Both the position numbers and the translations under genes were made by a program. The notes under the pieces were generated by a model. That model did no database searches, was not told where the DNA came from, and worked only from the letters and a program-made list of their open reading frames with translations. From Paludisphaera borealis (GTDB lineage Bacteria > Planctomycetota > Planctomycetia > Isosphaerales > Isosphaeraceae): 64,000 nt of DNA. The stretch covers positions 4,712,001-4,776,000 of the forward strand of contig NZ_CP019082.1 of the NCBI RefSeq assembly GCF_001956985.1, written 5' to 3'. Below are positions 15,510 to 23,676 of the stretch, piece by piece. How positions within the stretch are numbered: the first letter of the stretch is position 1; each line of letters begins with the position of its first letter.

Positions 15510-17111
15510 ATGAAGAAGACGGTGGCTCTCGGGTGGTTGGTCGCGATGGTCGGTCTGGGGTCGTCGCCCGCGACGTCGTCGGCGGCGTCGTCGGCGGCAG
15601 ACGCCCGGCCGAACGTGGTGGTGATCCTGGCCGACGACATGGGGTTCTCGGATCTGGGCTCTTACGGCGGCGAGATCGAGACGCCGATTCTTGACGGCCT
15701 GGCGGCGAACGGGCTGCGGTTCACGCAGTTCTACAACACGGGCCGGTGCTGGCCGTCGCGCGCGGCGTTCTTGACGGGCTATTACGCTCAGCAGGTCAAC
15801 CGCGATCCCGCGAAGCGTCGGCCCGAGTGGGCGACGCTGCTGCCGGAACTGCTCCGGACCTCGGGCTATCGGACGTACCATTCGGGCAAGTGGCACGTCG
15901 ATGGGCCGGTGCTCGCGGGTGGATTCGAGCGGTCGTATCTCGTCACCGACCATGACCGCAATTTCAATCCCCGCGAGCATTTCGTCGACGACCGCCCGGT
16001 GCCATTGCCGAAAGCCGAGGATCACTATTACTCGACCAAGGCCATCGCCGAGCATGGCGTCTCGTGGCTGGCCGAGCACGAGAAGGCCCACAAGGACGAG
16101 CCGTTCTTCCTCTACATCGCGTTCACGGCGCCGCATTTCCCGCTCCAGGCGCCGGCGGAGGACGTCGCGCGCTACCGCGACCGCTACCAGGTCGGCTGGG
16201 ACGTGATCCGCGACCGGCGGTGGAACCGGATCAAGCAGTTGGGGATCGTCGACGGGGCCTTGCCCGCTTACGACCCCAAGACGCTCCCCGGCTGGAACCT
16301 CTCGGAGGAGGAGCTGCACGCGCGGATCGGGCCGGGCGAGACGGGGGTCGTCGGCCCCTGGGACGCCCTGACCGACGAGCAGAAGCGGTTCCAGACCGCG
16401 AAGATGGCGGTCCACGCGGCGATGGTCGACCGGATGGACCGGGGGATCGGTCTCGTCGTCGATCGGCTCAAGGCGATGGGCGCATTCGAGAACACGCTGA
16501 TCCTCTTCATGTCCGACAACGGCGCGAGCGCCGAACAGATGATTCGGGGCGACGGCCACGACCCCAAGGCCGAGCCGGGGGCGGCGCGGTCGTTCCTCGG
16601 CCTCGGGCCGGGTTGGGCCACGGTGTCGAACACGCCGTTTCGGCTGTACAAGGTCTGGAACCACGAGGGCGGGATTTCCACTCCGTTGATCGCCCACTGG
16701 CCCAAGGGGATCGCCGCGCGTGGTGAACTCCGGCGCACGCCGGGCCACCTCGTCGATCTCGCGCCGACAATCTTCGAGTTGGCCCGGATCACGCCCCCCG
16801 ACTCGTACCACGGCGAGCCCCGCCCCCCGCTCCCCGGCCGCAGCCTCGTCCCCGCGTTCGCGCACGACGTGACCGTCCCGCACGACTTCCTCTTCTTCAA
16901 GCACGAAGGCAACCGCGCCCTCCGCGCCGGCGACTGGAAGATCGTCTCCAACGGCCCAGCAGGCGCCTGGGAACTCTACAACCTCGCCGTCGACCGCACC
17001 GAGACCCACAACCTCGCCGCCGACCAGCCCGACCGCCTCAAGGCCCTCGTCGCGATCTGGGAACGCCAGGATCGGGAATACCAAACCCAGGGCGCGACGG
17101 GGAAGCGCTAG
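15510..17111 (+). CDS. Sulfatase, arylsulfatase-like
   Basis: A 533-residue exported sulfatase. The ATG at 15510 opens a signal peptide (MKKTVALGWLVAMVGLGSSP); the frame extends to 15441 without domain content. Catalytic landmarks are NVVVILADDMGFSDLGSYGG, the formylglycine motif C80-W-P-S-R, HSGKWHVDG, FTAPHFPLQAP and FMSDNGASAEQM. The C-terminal sub-domain ends with the usual LRAGDWKIVSNG ... WELYNLAVDRTETHNL. It is about 70 residues longer than the two sulfatases at 10052-12881 and not closely similar to them. It stands alone. Confidence 0.9.
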   Translation: MKKTVALGWLVAMVGLGSSPATSSAASSAADARPNVVVILADDMGFSDLGSYGGEIETPILDGLAANGLRFTQFYNTGRCWPSRAAFLTGYYAQQVNRDPAKRRPEWATLLPELLRTSGYRTYHSGKWHVDGPVLAGGFERSYLVTDHDRNFNPREHFVDDRPVPLPKAEDHYYSTKAIAEHGVSWLAEHEKAHKDEPFFLYIAFTAPHFPLQAPAEDVARYRDRYQVGWDVIRDRRWNRIKQLGIVDGALPAYDPKTLPGWNLSEEELHARIGPGETGVVGPWDALTDEQKRFQTAKMAVHAAMVDRMDRGIGLVVDRLKAMGAFENTLILFMSDNGASAEQMIRGDGHDPKAEPGAARSFLGLGPGWATVSNTPFRLYKVWNHEGGISTPLIAHWPKGIAARGELRRTPGHLVDLAPTIFELARITPPDSYHGEPRPPLPGRSLVPAFAHDVTVPHDFLFFKHEGNRALRAGDWKIVSNGPAGAWELYNLAVDRTETHNLAADQPDRLKALVAIWERQDREYQTQGATGKR

Positions 17112-17162
17112 AGATAGCGCGGCCAGCGTGCAGCTCAAATGCAAACTGCGGTAGGAATGGCC

Positions 17163-17192
17163 GAATACCAACCATCACGATGGTTGGTATTC
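17163..17192. terminator. Hairpin between convergent genes
   Basis: A perfect 13-base stem (GAATACCAACCAT at 17163-17175, complement at 17180-17192) with a CACG loop lies between the sulfatase stop and the DUF1877 stop. It can serve both strands. There is no T-run, so a rho-independent role is not certain. Confidence 0.5.
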
Positions 17193-17230
17193 CGGGGCCG
17201 CGGAACCCGTCGGGCGTTCGGCGGCGTCGT

Positions 17231-17728
17231 TCAGCTCAGGTACAGCAGCATCGCGTCGCCGGCCTGGGCGGCGGATCGGAAAAACGCGACAAGCTCCGTG
17301 TAGTGGCTCGAAACGAGGTCGCGCTCTTGATCGTCGCCCCGCCAGTCGTGCGGATAGATCTCCGCCTCGTTCAACGCCTCGTGGTCGAAGCTTTCGAGGA
17401 GCACGAACACCGGGACGTCTTCAAGGGCGTCGGCGACTTCCTGGACTTCATCGGCGGTCAGGAACCGGACTGGGCCGTAGCCGAGATCGTCGTCGCCGAT
17501 CGGCTCGCCGCCCAGGACGGCGTTGAGCCGGGGCGGCTCGCCCTCCCAGGGGACGCCGTTCAACAGATAATGGATCGCGTGCCAGGATTTGTCGACGCTG
17601 AGCCGCCGCTCGCGCGGATGCTCGTGCTCATCCTCGGGGTAGAGGTAGTCGACGATCGAAGCCGTGCTCGCCCGGAGCCTCGCCAGCTCGTCCGGGCTGA
17701 CCCGAAGATATTCGCCGCTCATCGACAT
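17231..17728 (-). CDS. DUF1877 (YfbM-like) family protein
   Basis: A 165-residue protein beginning MSMSGEYLRVSPDELARL at ATG 17728. The conserved DKSWHAIHYLLNG, the LGGEPIGDDDLGYGPVRFL region and the final YTELVAFFRSAAQAGDAMLLYLS match DUF1877, a soluble family of unknown function represented by E. coli YfbM. The open frame continues upstream into palindrome copy 2; that extension is not part of the protein. Confidence 0.85.
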   Translation of the reverse strand: MSMSGEYLRVSPDELARLRASTASIVDYLYPEDEHEHPRERRLSVDKSWHAIHYLLNGVPWEGEPPRLNAVLGGEPIGDDDLGYGPVRFLTADEVQEVADALEDVPVFVLLESFDHEALNEAEIYPHDWRGDDQERDLVSSHYTELVAFFRSAAQAGDAMLLYLS

Positions 17729-17867
17729 GGAACCGACAACCTCCGGCGCAGGACGTTCGAAACGGCCGAGCTTCGTCGATTCTACGCGAAATCGACTCCC
17801 GATGCGACGGACACGCTGCCTCGCCCGAGCCGCGGCGCGGGCCGCGAGTTGCTGGTGCGATCTGCCA

Positions 17868-17987
17868 TGAAAATACTCCCGCGAGGCCAGGTCCGAGTAC
17901 AAGCCCGAAGCGCCAGCGAGTGGATCGACGTTCGGCCGTTGGACCCATTCACTCGCTGGCGCTTCGGGCTTGTACTCGGACCTGGCC
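17868..17987 (+). repeat. Palindromic repeat copy 2 (longest, 38-base arms)
   Basis: A perfect 38-base inverted repeat, 17885-17922 against 17950-17987, encloses a 27-base loop containing CGGCCG. The stem core is AAGCCCGAAGCGCCAGCGAG. A TGAAAAT box at 17868-17874 lies 37 bases before the CGCCAG core, the same spacing as in copies 1 and 4. It lies in the 5' region of the DUF1877 gene. Confidence 0.9.
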
Positions 17988-18079
17988 GACCGCGATCCTC
18001 CATCCCTAACGGGTGGGAAGGTGAAATCTAAGAACTCCACGGCGGGCTTTCCTCGGCGAGGCGTTGCCTGTCGTATGTT

Positions 18080-18085
18080 TATAAT
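18080..18085 (+). promoter_or_regulatory. Perfect TATAAT upstream of repeat array A
   Basis: TATAAT lies 79 bases before the first motif of array A on the same strand as the array's reading direction used here. No good -35 at the usual spacing is seen. The only other sign of transcription is the AT-rich context. Confidence 0.25.
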
Positions 18086-18163
18086 GGCGGATTAGCGGCC
18101 GGGGTTCTTTGGCAACCTGATTTGCAGAGGCGAACGATCCCGCGCGGGTTGAAAAAGAAGACG

Positions 18164-18660
18164 GTCGAACCCAATCAGGCCGGACGGCGGCGCGAGGGCG
18201 TTCGCGGCGGACGACCGGGAAAAGCGCGCGAACGGACCCAATCGGCGTCCCGGCCACGTCGCGACGCCGGTTCCGCGGAAACGCGAGCGAACGAACCCAA
18301 AATCTGAGCCGGTGCGTTTGGCGCAAGTTCAATCAAAGAAAGTCGTTTGCGGCGTTCGTGCCGAGTGCGGATCGGAGCTTTTGGCGCGATCGAAGCCAAA
18401 CCGCCGGGCACCGCCCCCACCTCGCCGCTCGGGGGCCGTCGAGGCGAGCGATCGGCCGGTTTCGGCGCGATCGAAGCCAAATCGGTTTGCGAAGGTAAAG
18501 GACTTGCGTGGCAAGGGGTTACGGCGAAAGAAAGGCCGGATCGGGGCGCGCGATCGAAGCCAATCGCCGCCGCGCGCGGGATGAGGAGGCCGGGCGCGGT
18601 TCGGTCGGGAACGGGCCGAGGGGGATGGGCGGAATCCGGCGCGAAGGAACCCAATTTGGG
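18164..18660 (+). repeat. Array A: eight copies of a GCGCGATCGAAGCCAAT-type motif
   Basis: Eight related motifs occur in about 500 bases: 18164-18176, 18226-18245, 18287-18304, 18320-18335, 18379-18403, 18464-18485, 18545-18569 and 18636-18660. The best form is GGCGCGATCGAAGCCAAATC; a second form has GAACCCAA in place of GAAGCCAA. Start-to-start spacing is about 33 to 93 bases and three intervals are near 62. The intervening sequences are not alike. The block fills the space between the palindrome at 17868 and the stop of the GTPase gene at 18676. No gene is supported inside it. Confidence 0.75.
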
Positions 18661-18675
18661 TGCGTCCGATCGCGG

Positions 18676-21042
18676 TCAGTCGGGCCTGGTGAGCGTGGGG
18701 ACGGCGAAGTCGGATGAGAAGGTCAGGGAGGTTGCGCCGCCGCTGGCGAGTTTGATGGTTCCAGCGAGGATGCGCATGGCGAGGGGGTCGCCCTGGCGGC
18801 TGTGGAAGACGGCGAGTTCGCTGGCCGACCAGTCGTAGTCGATGACCCGGACCGTGATCGGGTCGCCGAACTTCCAGACGATGGGGCGGGGGAAGGTGGA
18901 GTCCCAGATCGGCCGGTACGAGTTGTGGATGATCGGCGAGGGGCCGTGGACCACGCCGCCGACCTCGATCGTCACGCCGAGGTCGGGGCCGCCGCCGCTG
19001 AGGTACTTGCCGACTCCCTCGCCGACCTCGCCGCGACGGAGGGTGACGCGGTACTCGCCGGGGACGGAGATCTTGTCCCACCAGTCGAGGTACGTTTTGG
19101 CGTCGTCGGCGAACCGGCCACCGGCGTGGTCGCGGAGGTAGTCGCGGAGCCGGCGGGCGACCTCGGCCACGTCGTCGGGGTGGGCGAGGGCGTGGTCGTA
19201 CGCCTGGCGGTACGAGTAGGCGTCCCACTCGCGGAGGACCCGGTCGCGGGCCTCGACGGCCTCGCTGATGAACAGGCCGCCCGCCTGGTGGGCCTTCAGG
19301 TACTCCTGATACCGCTCGATCCGGGTCGCGAAGTTGGTCGGCTGGCGGGCCGAGTACTCGCGGGCGCGGCCGATGTCGCTCTCGTCCTGCTTGCGGACGT
19401 AGTCGTCGAGCCGGTTCTGGACCTCGGACCGATACGGGCTCTCGGCGTGCTCGTCCAGGAACCGCCGCGAGCGGTCGATCAGCTCGGCCAGCGAGGCGTT
19501 GGGGAGCGACTCGGAGCGGGCCAGGTCGTCGACCACCCGGCGCTCGGCGGCCGTCCGCCGCGTGGTCAACGTTTCCTTGAGGCTCTGCGCCAGCTTCAGC
19601 ACGTCGGGCCGGCGGGTGGTGTCCGGGAACTCGCGGAGGAAGGCGTCGAGGGCCGCCAGCGCCGTCTCGGGCTGGTCGACGGCCTCAAGCGAGTTGGCTT
19701 GGGCGTAGACGTCCTTCCAGCGGTCGTCGTGGCGGACCAGCTCGCGAGCCTGCTCGACCTTGCGGATCGCCGGCGCGAGCTGCGGGACCTGGTCGCGAAT
19801 CCCCGCAAGCCGGGCGTCGAGGTCCGGCGCGATCGTCCCGGCGGCCACCTGAACGTCGCTGGCCTTCACCGTCCATTCGGCCTTCTTGTTCGCGGCCTCG
19901 CGGGCGTAGGAAGGCATAAGGAATGGCAGAGCATGATGATGCGTCAGCCAGCCCGACCAGCGATCGGCGACGGCGGCGGCCGAGTTGCCGGGGTCGCGCT
20001 CGAAGGCCGAAGCGGTCTGGTATCCCCAGAAGTCGTAGCCGACGGCCAGGCTCACGACCGCCGCCCCGGCCGCCGCCAGCTTGCCCAGCCGCCTGAGCTT
20101 GCGACGACGTTCGAGCTGCTTCAGGCGGTCGCGGAACTCGTAGGTCCGGTTCGACCGGGGGTAGCGTTTCTCGTACGCGGTGAGGCAGCGATGGAGCCGG
20201 GGGAGGTCGTTGGGCGCGAGGTCCCAGAGCCACTCCATCTGGGAGCGGTCGCGGGCTTCGAGCTGCTCGGCGACCCAGCCGAGAGGGCCTTCGAGGCCCA
20301 GCGGGTGGATCTCGGACGGGGGCCGGTTGCCCGTCGAGCCGGCGCCGAACGAGCTGACGGCGAAGATCACGCCGTCGGGCGCGTGCTGGCGGAGGGCGTG
20401 GCGGGTCATCCCGTACTGCTGGTCGACCAGCTTCTCGACGAACGCCTCGGAGAACGGCGAACCGCCGTCGACGGTCGGCTCGGCCGTCGCCCCCTCGCGG
20501 GCGAGCACGCGGTCGAACTTGGTGAGCAGCAGGGCGACGGGCCGGTCGGTGCTGAGGTCTTCGGAACGCTCGATGTAGCGTTCGAGGAGCCCTTCGATCT
20601 CCTGCTGTCGACGGCGGCGCTCGGCCGGATCAGTCGAGCCCTCGGGGTCGAGGCAGAGCAGGACGGCGTCGCAGCCGGCGAAGAACTCCTGGATCGGCTC
20701 GTCGGTCCCCAGGGTGACGTGCTCGCCCTGGTAGTCCTTGACGATCAGCTCGAACCGGGCGGGGCCGTGGTAGAGCCGGAGGTTCAGCTCGGTCTCGGCG
20801 AGGGTGCCGGTCGTCGCCTGCCCCGACTCGATCTGGGCGATCTTCTCGGCCAGGTACTCGGCGCTTGGGGCGTCGGCCGCGGCCAGCCGGACCCCGGGCA
20901 CCCGCCCGCCGGCCGCCTGGCGATAGAACATGGCCAGCAACGTCGTCTTGCCGACGTTGCGATGACCGAACAGGGCGATGCGCTTGGGCCCCGTCAGCCG
21001 GGCTTCGAGGGCGTCCAGTCGCGTGGTGCGGCGGTTTGACAC
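18676..21042 (-). CDS. GTPase-domain membrane protein with C-terminal beta domain
   Basis: A 788-residue protein starting at GTG 21042. Residues about 20-190 form a TRAFAC-like GTPase domain: P-loop GHRNVGKTT at 26-34, a G3-like DYQGEH, and the G4 box TKFD near 174. After a basic segment (QLERRRKLRRLGK) comes one transmembrane helix near residues 315-335. A long helical region with TPR-like character follows (about 360-640), then a C-terminal beta-rich domain (YRVTLRRGEVGEGVGKYL, PITVRVIDYDWSASEL) that may be C2-like. It could couple GTP hydrolysis to an envelope process. Together with the genes at 21296 and 23677 it may form one functional unit. Exact family uncertain. Confidence 0.75.
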   Translation of the reverse strand: MSNRRTTRLDALEARLTGPKRIALFGHRNVGKTTLLAMFYRQAAGGRVPGVRLAAADAPSAEYLAEKIAQIESGQATTGTLAETELNLRLYHGPARFELIVKDYQGEHVTLGTDEPIQEFFAGCDAVLLCLDPEGSTDPAERRRRQQEIEGLLERYIERSEDLSTDRPVALLLTKFDRVLAREGATAEPTVDGGSPFSEAFVEKLVDQQYGMTRHALRQHAPDGVIFAVSSFGAGSTGNRPPSEIHPLGLEGPLGWVAEQLEARDRSQMEWLWDLAPNDLPRLHRCLTAYEKRYPRSNRTYEFRDRLKQLERRRKLRRLGKLAAAGAAVVSLAVGYDFWGYQTASAFERDPGNSAAAVADRWSGWLTHHHALPFLMPSYAREAANKKAEWTVKASDVQVAAGTIAPDLDARLAGIRDQVPQLAPAIRKVEQARELVRHDDRWKDVYAQANSLEAVDQPETALAALDAFLREFPDTTRRPDVLKLAQSLKETLTTRRTAAERRVVDDLARSESLPNASLAELIDRSRRFLDEHAESPYRSEVQNRLDDYVRKQDESDIGRAREYSARQPTNFATRIERYQEYLKAHQAGGLFISEAVEARDRVLREWDAYSYRQAYDHALAHPDDVAEVARRLRDYLRDHAGGRFADDAKTYLDWWDKISVPGEYRVTLRRGEVGEGVGKYLSGGGPDLGVTIEVGGVVHGPSPIIHNSYRPIWDSTFPRPIVWKFGDPITVRVIDYDWSASELAVFHSRQGDPLAMRILAGTIKLASGGATSLTFSSDFAVPTLTRPD

Positions 21043-21295
21043 GCTCGTGCTCAGTCCTTTTGCGTCCGAAGAAGGGCGTCCTGACCCACGGCGACGGCGG
21101 CCGACGACGTGTACTCGCCGCCCCTTAGGAATCGACAGGTTGACCAGCCGGAACCACCACGCCTTGGTAAATGGTTCGCTCGCCGTGCGGAATGATCAAC
21201 CCCCGGCGAGTTTGCCGATCGACGCGACGGCTCCCGTTAAAGAGAGAGTACGAAGGAGGCGGCCTTTGGGTGCGGGAATTCGATCCGAAATCCGA

Positions 21296-22285
21296 TCAGA
21301 CCGAGTGCTTCAGCCGCCTCGCCGTGAACAGCCGGGCGACGCGGGTGAACGGCCAGAACATGATACGCAGGGGCATCCCGAAGATGACCAGCAGGGCGGC
21401 GACGATCACCGCGACGGCGGCGGTCATGCCGAGGTAGCGGAAGACGGGGAGGTCGAGGCCGTGGCGGGCGAGGGCCTGGCCGATCGACGCTTCGAGTCCC
21501 CGCGCCGCGCCGCCGCCGACGGCGGTCGCCAGGGTGATTCCCGCCTTGGCGAACTCGCGGGCGGCGTACTCGGTCGCCTGACCGGCGTAGTCGACGAACT
21601 TGTCGGGGTCCGCCATGAAGGCCGCCAGCACGCCCGCGGCGGCCAGCTTCTTCTTGTGCGGCAAGACCTGCGTCGTGAAGAACTCCCACCCCCCCTTGCC
21701 GGTCTTGCGCAGCACGCCGAGGCTTTCAGGGCCCTCCTTGACGAGCACCTCGGCCACGTCGTCGCCGAACGCCCGGACGGCGGTCAGCCCTTCGGGGCCG
21801 AGCTTGCGGACCATGGTCTCGGCCTCTTGCGGGTAGCGCTGGGCGATCCGGCGGGCCGATTCGCCCATCTCGACGACCACCCGCTTCTCGGCCGGCTTGA
21901 GGGCCGAGAACGACCGCAAGGCGTCGGCGTCGGTCGCCATGAGCTGGCTGAACCGGCTCTGGAGCAGCGTCTCGCTGGGGTGCTCGACCCGCCGCGCGGC
22001 CAGGGCCAGTTCGTCGGACCGCTTGACCAGCCGTTCCAGCCCCTCCTCGGACCCGTGGGCGAACAGCCGACCGGCCCCTCGGGCTTCGAGCCGCGCCGCC
22101 TCGCCGCCGTGCAGGACCGCTTTGCCCCCGCCGCGCGCCTCGACGATGATCTGCTGGACGACCTCGTCGAGCCACGAGAACGTCCCCGCCCGCGCCGGGG
22201 TCGAGCCCGAAACGACCGTCAGGCCGAGTCCGAGAATCAGCAAACCCAAGGTCGACTTGCGGTCGGTGGTGGAGAGCAGGCGCAT
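21296..22285 (-). CDS. Envelope protein with GPE-type helical repeats, related to the 23677 gene
   Basis: A 329-residue protein; ATG 22285 has AAGGAT upstream. A signal peptide (LGLLILGLGLTVVSGSTPARA) is followed by a helical region with the recurring pattern KLGPEGLTAV and KEGPESLGVL, then YAAREFAKAGI and a C-terminal membrane hairpin (GMTAAVAVIVAALLVIFGMPLRIMF). The neighbour at 23677-25656 shares the GPE-type repeats and the closing KYVAAQFAQAG segment, so the two are probably paralogues. It lies 253 bases before the GTPase gene on the same strand. Function unknown. Confidence 0.7.
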   Translation of the reverse strand: MRLLSTTDRKSTLGLLILGLGLTVVSGSTPARAGTFSWLDEVVQQIIVEARGGGKAVLHGGEAARLEARGAGRLFAHGSEEGLERLVKRSDELALAARRVEHPSETLLQSRFSQLMATDADALRSFSALKPAEKRVVVEMGESARRIAQRYPQEAETMVRKLGPEGLTAVRAFGDDVAEVLVKEGPESLGVLRKTGKGGWEFFTTQVLPHKKKLAAAGVLAAFMADPDKFVDYAGQATEYAAREFAKAGITLATAVGGGAARGLEASIGQALARHGLDLPVFRYLGMTAAVAVIVAALLVIFGMPLRIMFWPFTRVARLFTARRLKHSV

Positions 22286-22661
22286 GATTCCGATCCTTCT
22301 GAGGGTTTCGCGAGACCGAGCCGCCGCGAGGTATTCGCCCGAACCGCTTACTCTATTGTATCGTTCGATCGCCATTCGGACGTGAAGATCGATTGCTTGG
22401 GGAGCTTCGGCGCAGGGGCGAGGAGGCGGGAATCCAAGAGACGCGGCTGTGGAACAGCCGTCTCCACCATCCAGTATGCGCCGCGAATCAATGCCCCGAC
22501 CGGTTTTCGAGGATTGGTTGCGTGCGAGCGTAGGAATCTCAACGGGTGCGCCCGTCGATTCGGAAACTTGGTGAACAGCCCTTCGAGCCGGGGCGATCCA
22601 GGTATAGAATGAATGATCAGTAACGCGCGGAGTCGCGATCGCATGCGGCGGGAGAGTGCTT
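22286..22661. other. Divergent intergenic region upstream of the RelE-like/Shedu-like cassette
   Basis: These 376 bases lie between the 21296 gene (minus) and the RelE-like gene (plus). A hairpin-forming stretch near 22437-22470 pairs GGCTGT with ACAGCC. A candidate promoter for the cassette is listed at 22582-22610. Nothing else was recognised. Confidence 0.5.
22582..22610 (+). promoter_or_regulatory. Possible sigma-70-type promoter of the RelE-like/Shedu-like operon
   Basis: TTCGAG at 22582-22587, 17 bases, then TAGAAT at 22605-22610 (5 of 6 bases of the -10 consensus). It lies 51 bases before the first start codon. The -35 is weak. Confidence 0.35.
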
Positions 22662-23039
22662 ATGTCCAGTAAAAAGCGGTTGGAGGTCGATCGACGCGTG
22701 GGGATCGCCCTGAGCGCCCTTTCGAGCTCGCAGCGCGAGGCGGTCGATCGCGTGCTCCATTCGCCGCAACGGTTCGCCACGCACGTCGCCTCTTCGGCCG
22801 ACGTGCGGCTCGTCAAGGATGGCGAACCTCGACTCTACTGCCTTCGGGTCACTCCCAACCTTCGTTTGTTCTATGAAGAGGGCGACGAGGGATTCCGCGT
22901 GGTCGACCTGGTGGATCGCGCGACCTTGAAGCGGTTCTCGCCGACGTGGGCCGAGAAGGCGCCCGCGGGCGGGGCCGCCGGCCGATCGAAGGCGGTCAAG
23001 AAGAAGGTCGGCGAACTCGCGAACCATGAAGACTCTTGA
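22662..23039 (+). CDS. RelE/ParE-like toxin-fold protein
   Basis: A 125-residue protein starting at ATG 22662 after GGGAGAG. The middle, LRVTPNLRLFYEEGDEGFRVVDLVDRATLKRF at about 61-92, follows the strand pattern of RelE-type ribosome-dependent nucleases, whose core usually reads as an R-x-R ... Y motif and ends with a basic residue. The N-terminal half is helical (ALSALSSSQREAVDRVL), and the C-terminal tail is lysine-rich (GRSKAVKKKVGEL). There is no separate antitoxin-type gene upstream. The 3' end overlaps the next gene by 14 bases, so the two are translationally coupled. The fold assignment is from pattern only; toxicity is not shown. Confidence 0.65.
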   Translation: MSSKKRLEVDRRVGIALSALSSSQREAVDRVLHSPQRFATHVASSADVRLVKDGEPRLYCLRVTPNLRLFYEEGDEGFRVVDLVDRATLKRFSPTWAEKAPAGGAAGRSKAVKKKVGELANHEDS

Positions 23040-23643
23040 GAAGATCGATCTCGACATCGCACAATGCAAGAGTGACTTGGTCGAGTTCAAGAACCTGCTC
23101 GACGGGAAATCCGCGCTCAGCGAACGGAAAGACATCCTCCCGTTCTTCAAGAGCCACAAACATCTTGCGGCCTTGATCGGCTCGTATAACGCGAAGATCA
23201 ACCAGTTCGACCGGATCGGCAACGAGTTCATCCTGTTCGGCGATTATTCCTGCGACCTCGTCGTCGGCGACTCCGCGAGCCGCCACTTCTGCTTCGTCGA
23301 ATTCGAGGACGCCTCGCCGACCAGCGTGTTCACCCGAAAGAAGGGTAAGAGCACCCCGGAATGGTCGTCGCGCTTCGATCACGGCTTCAGCCAGATCATC
23401 GACTGGTTCCTCATTCTCGACGATCAGAGGCGAACCGGCCTCCACAAATCGAAGTTCGAGGTCGACGTCATCCAGTACATCGGCCTGCTCGTCGTCGGAC
23501 GTCGAAAGGACCTCGACGACGCTCAGCACGAGCGCATGGTCTGGCGCAGCGAGCGCGTCTCAGTCGCGGGCCGGCAGGTCAATTGCATCACTTTCGACGA
23601 GCTTTACGAAACCCTGGCCTTGAAGATCAAGATATTCGGATAG
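23026..23643 (+). CDS. Shedu-like (DUF4263/SduA) nuclease-domain protein
   Basis: A 205-residue protein. Residues about 45-130 match the DUF4263 domain of the Shedu anti-phage protein SduA: LAALIGSYNAKINQFDRIG, then FGDYSCDLVVGD with D77 and D82, and the strand FCFVEFED with E92 and E94, followed by FDHGFSQIIDWFLILDD. These acidic residues would form a PD-(D/E)xK-type metal site, with E-x-E in place of the usual E-x-K. It starts inside the RelE-like gene (overlap ATG...TGA), an operon arrangement implying joint function. Shedu usually acts as a single gene, so the coupled partner is unusual. A non-defence nuclease role is possible. Confidence 0.7.
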   Translation: MKTLEKIDLDIAQCKSDLVEFKNLLDGKSALSERKDILPFFKSHKHLAALIGSYNAKINQFDRIGNEFILFGDYSCDLVVGDSASRHFCFVEFEDASPTSVFTRKKGKSTPEWSSRFDHGFSQIIDWFLILDDQRRTGLHKSKFEVDVIQYIGLLVVGRRKDLDDAQHERMVWRSERVSVAGRQVNCITFDELYETLALKIKIFG

Positions 23644-23676
23644 ATACCGAGCCGTCGGCGCCAACCTGATGTCGCC

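Noticed and set aside
17231-18040. N-terminal extension of the DUF1877 frame through palindrome copy 2
   Set aside because: The extension reads through the repeat (peptide KPEAPASE-like, also seen in other copies in unrelated frames). The DUF1877 family starts at the ATG at 17728.
18164-18660. Array A as a CRISPR array
   Set aside because: Repeats are short and degenerate, intervals vary from 33 to 93 bases, and no cas gene is in the window.
18802-21039. A 745-codon open frame antisense to the GTPase gene
   Set aside because: Same third-codon-position effect; low-complexity Val/Gly/Asp/Arg composition and no start signal, while the minus-strand gene has clear motifs.
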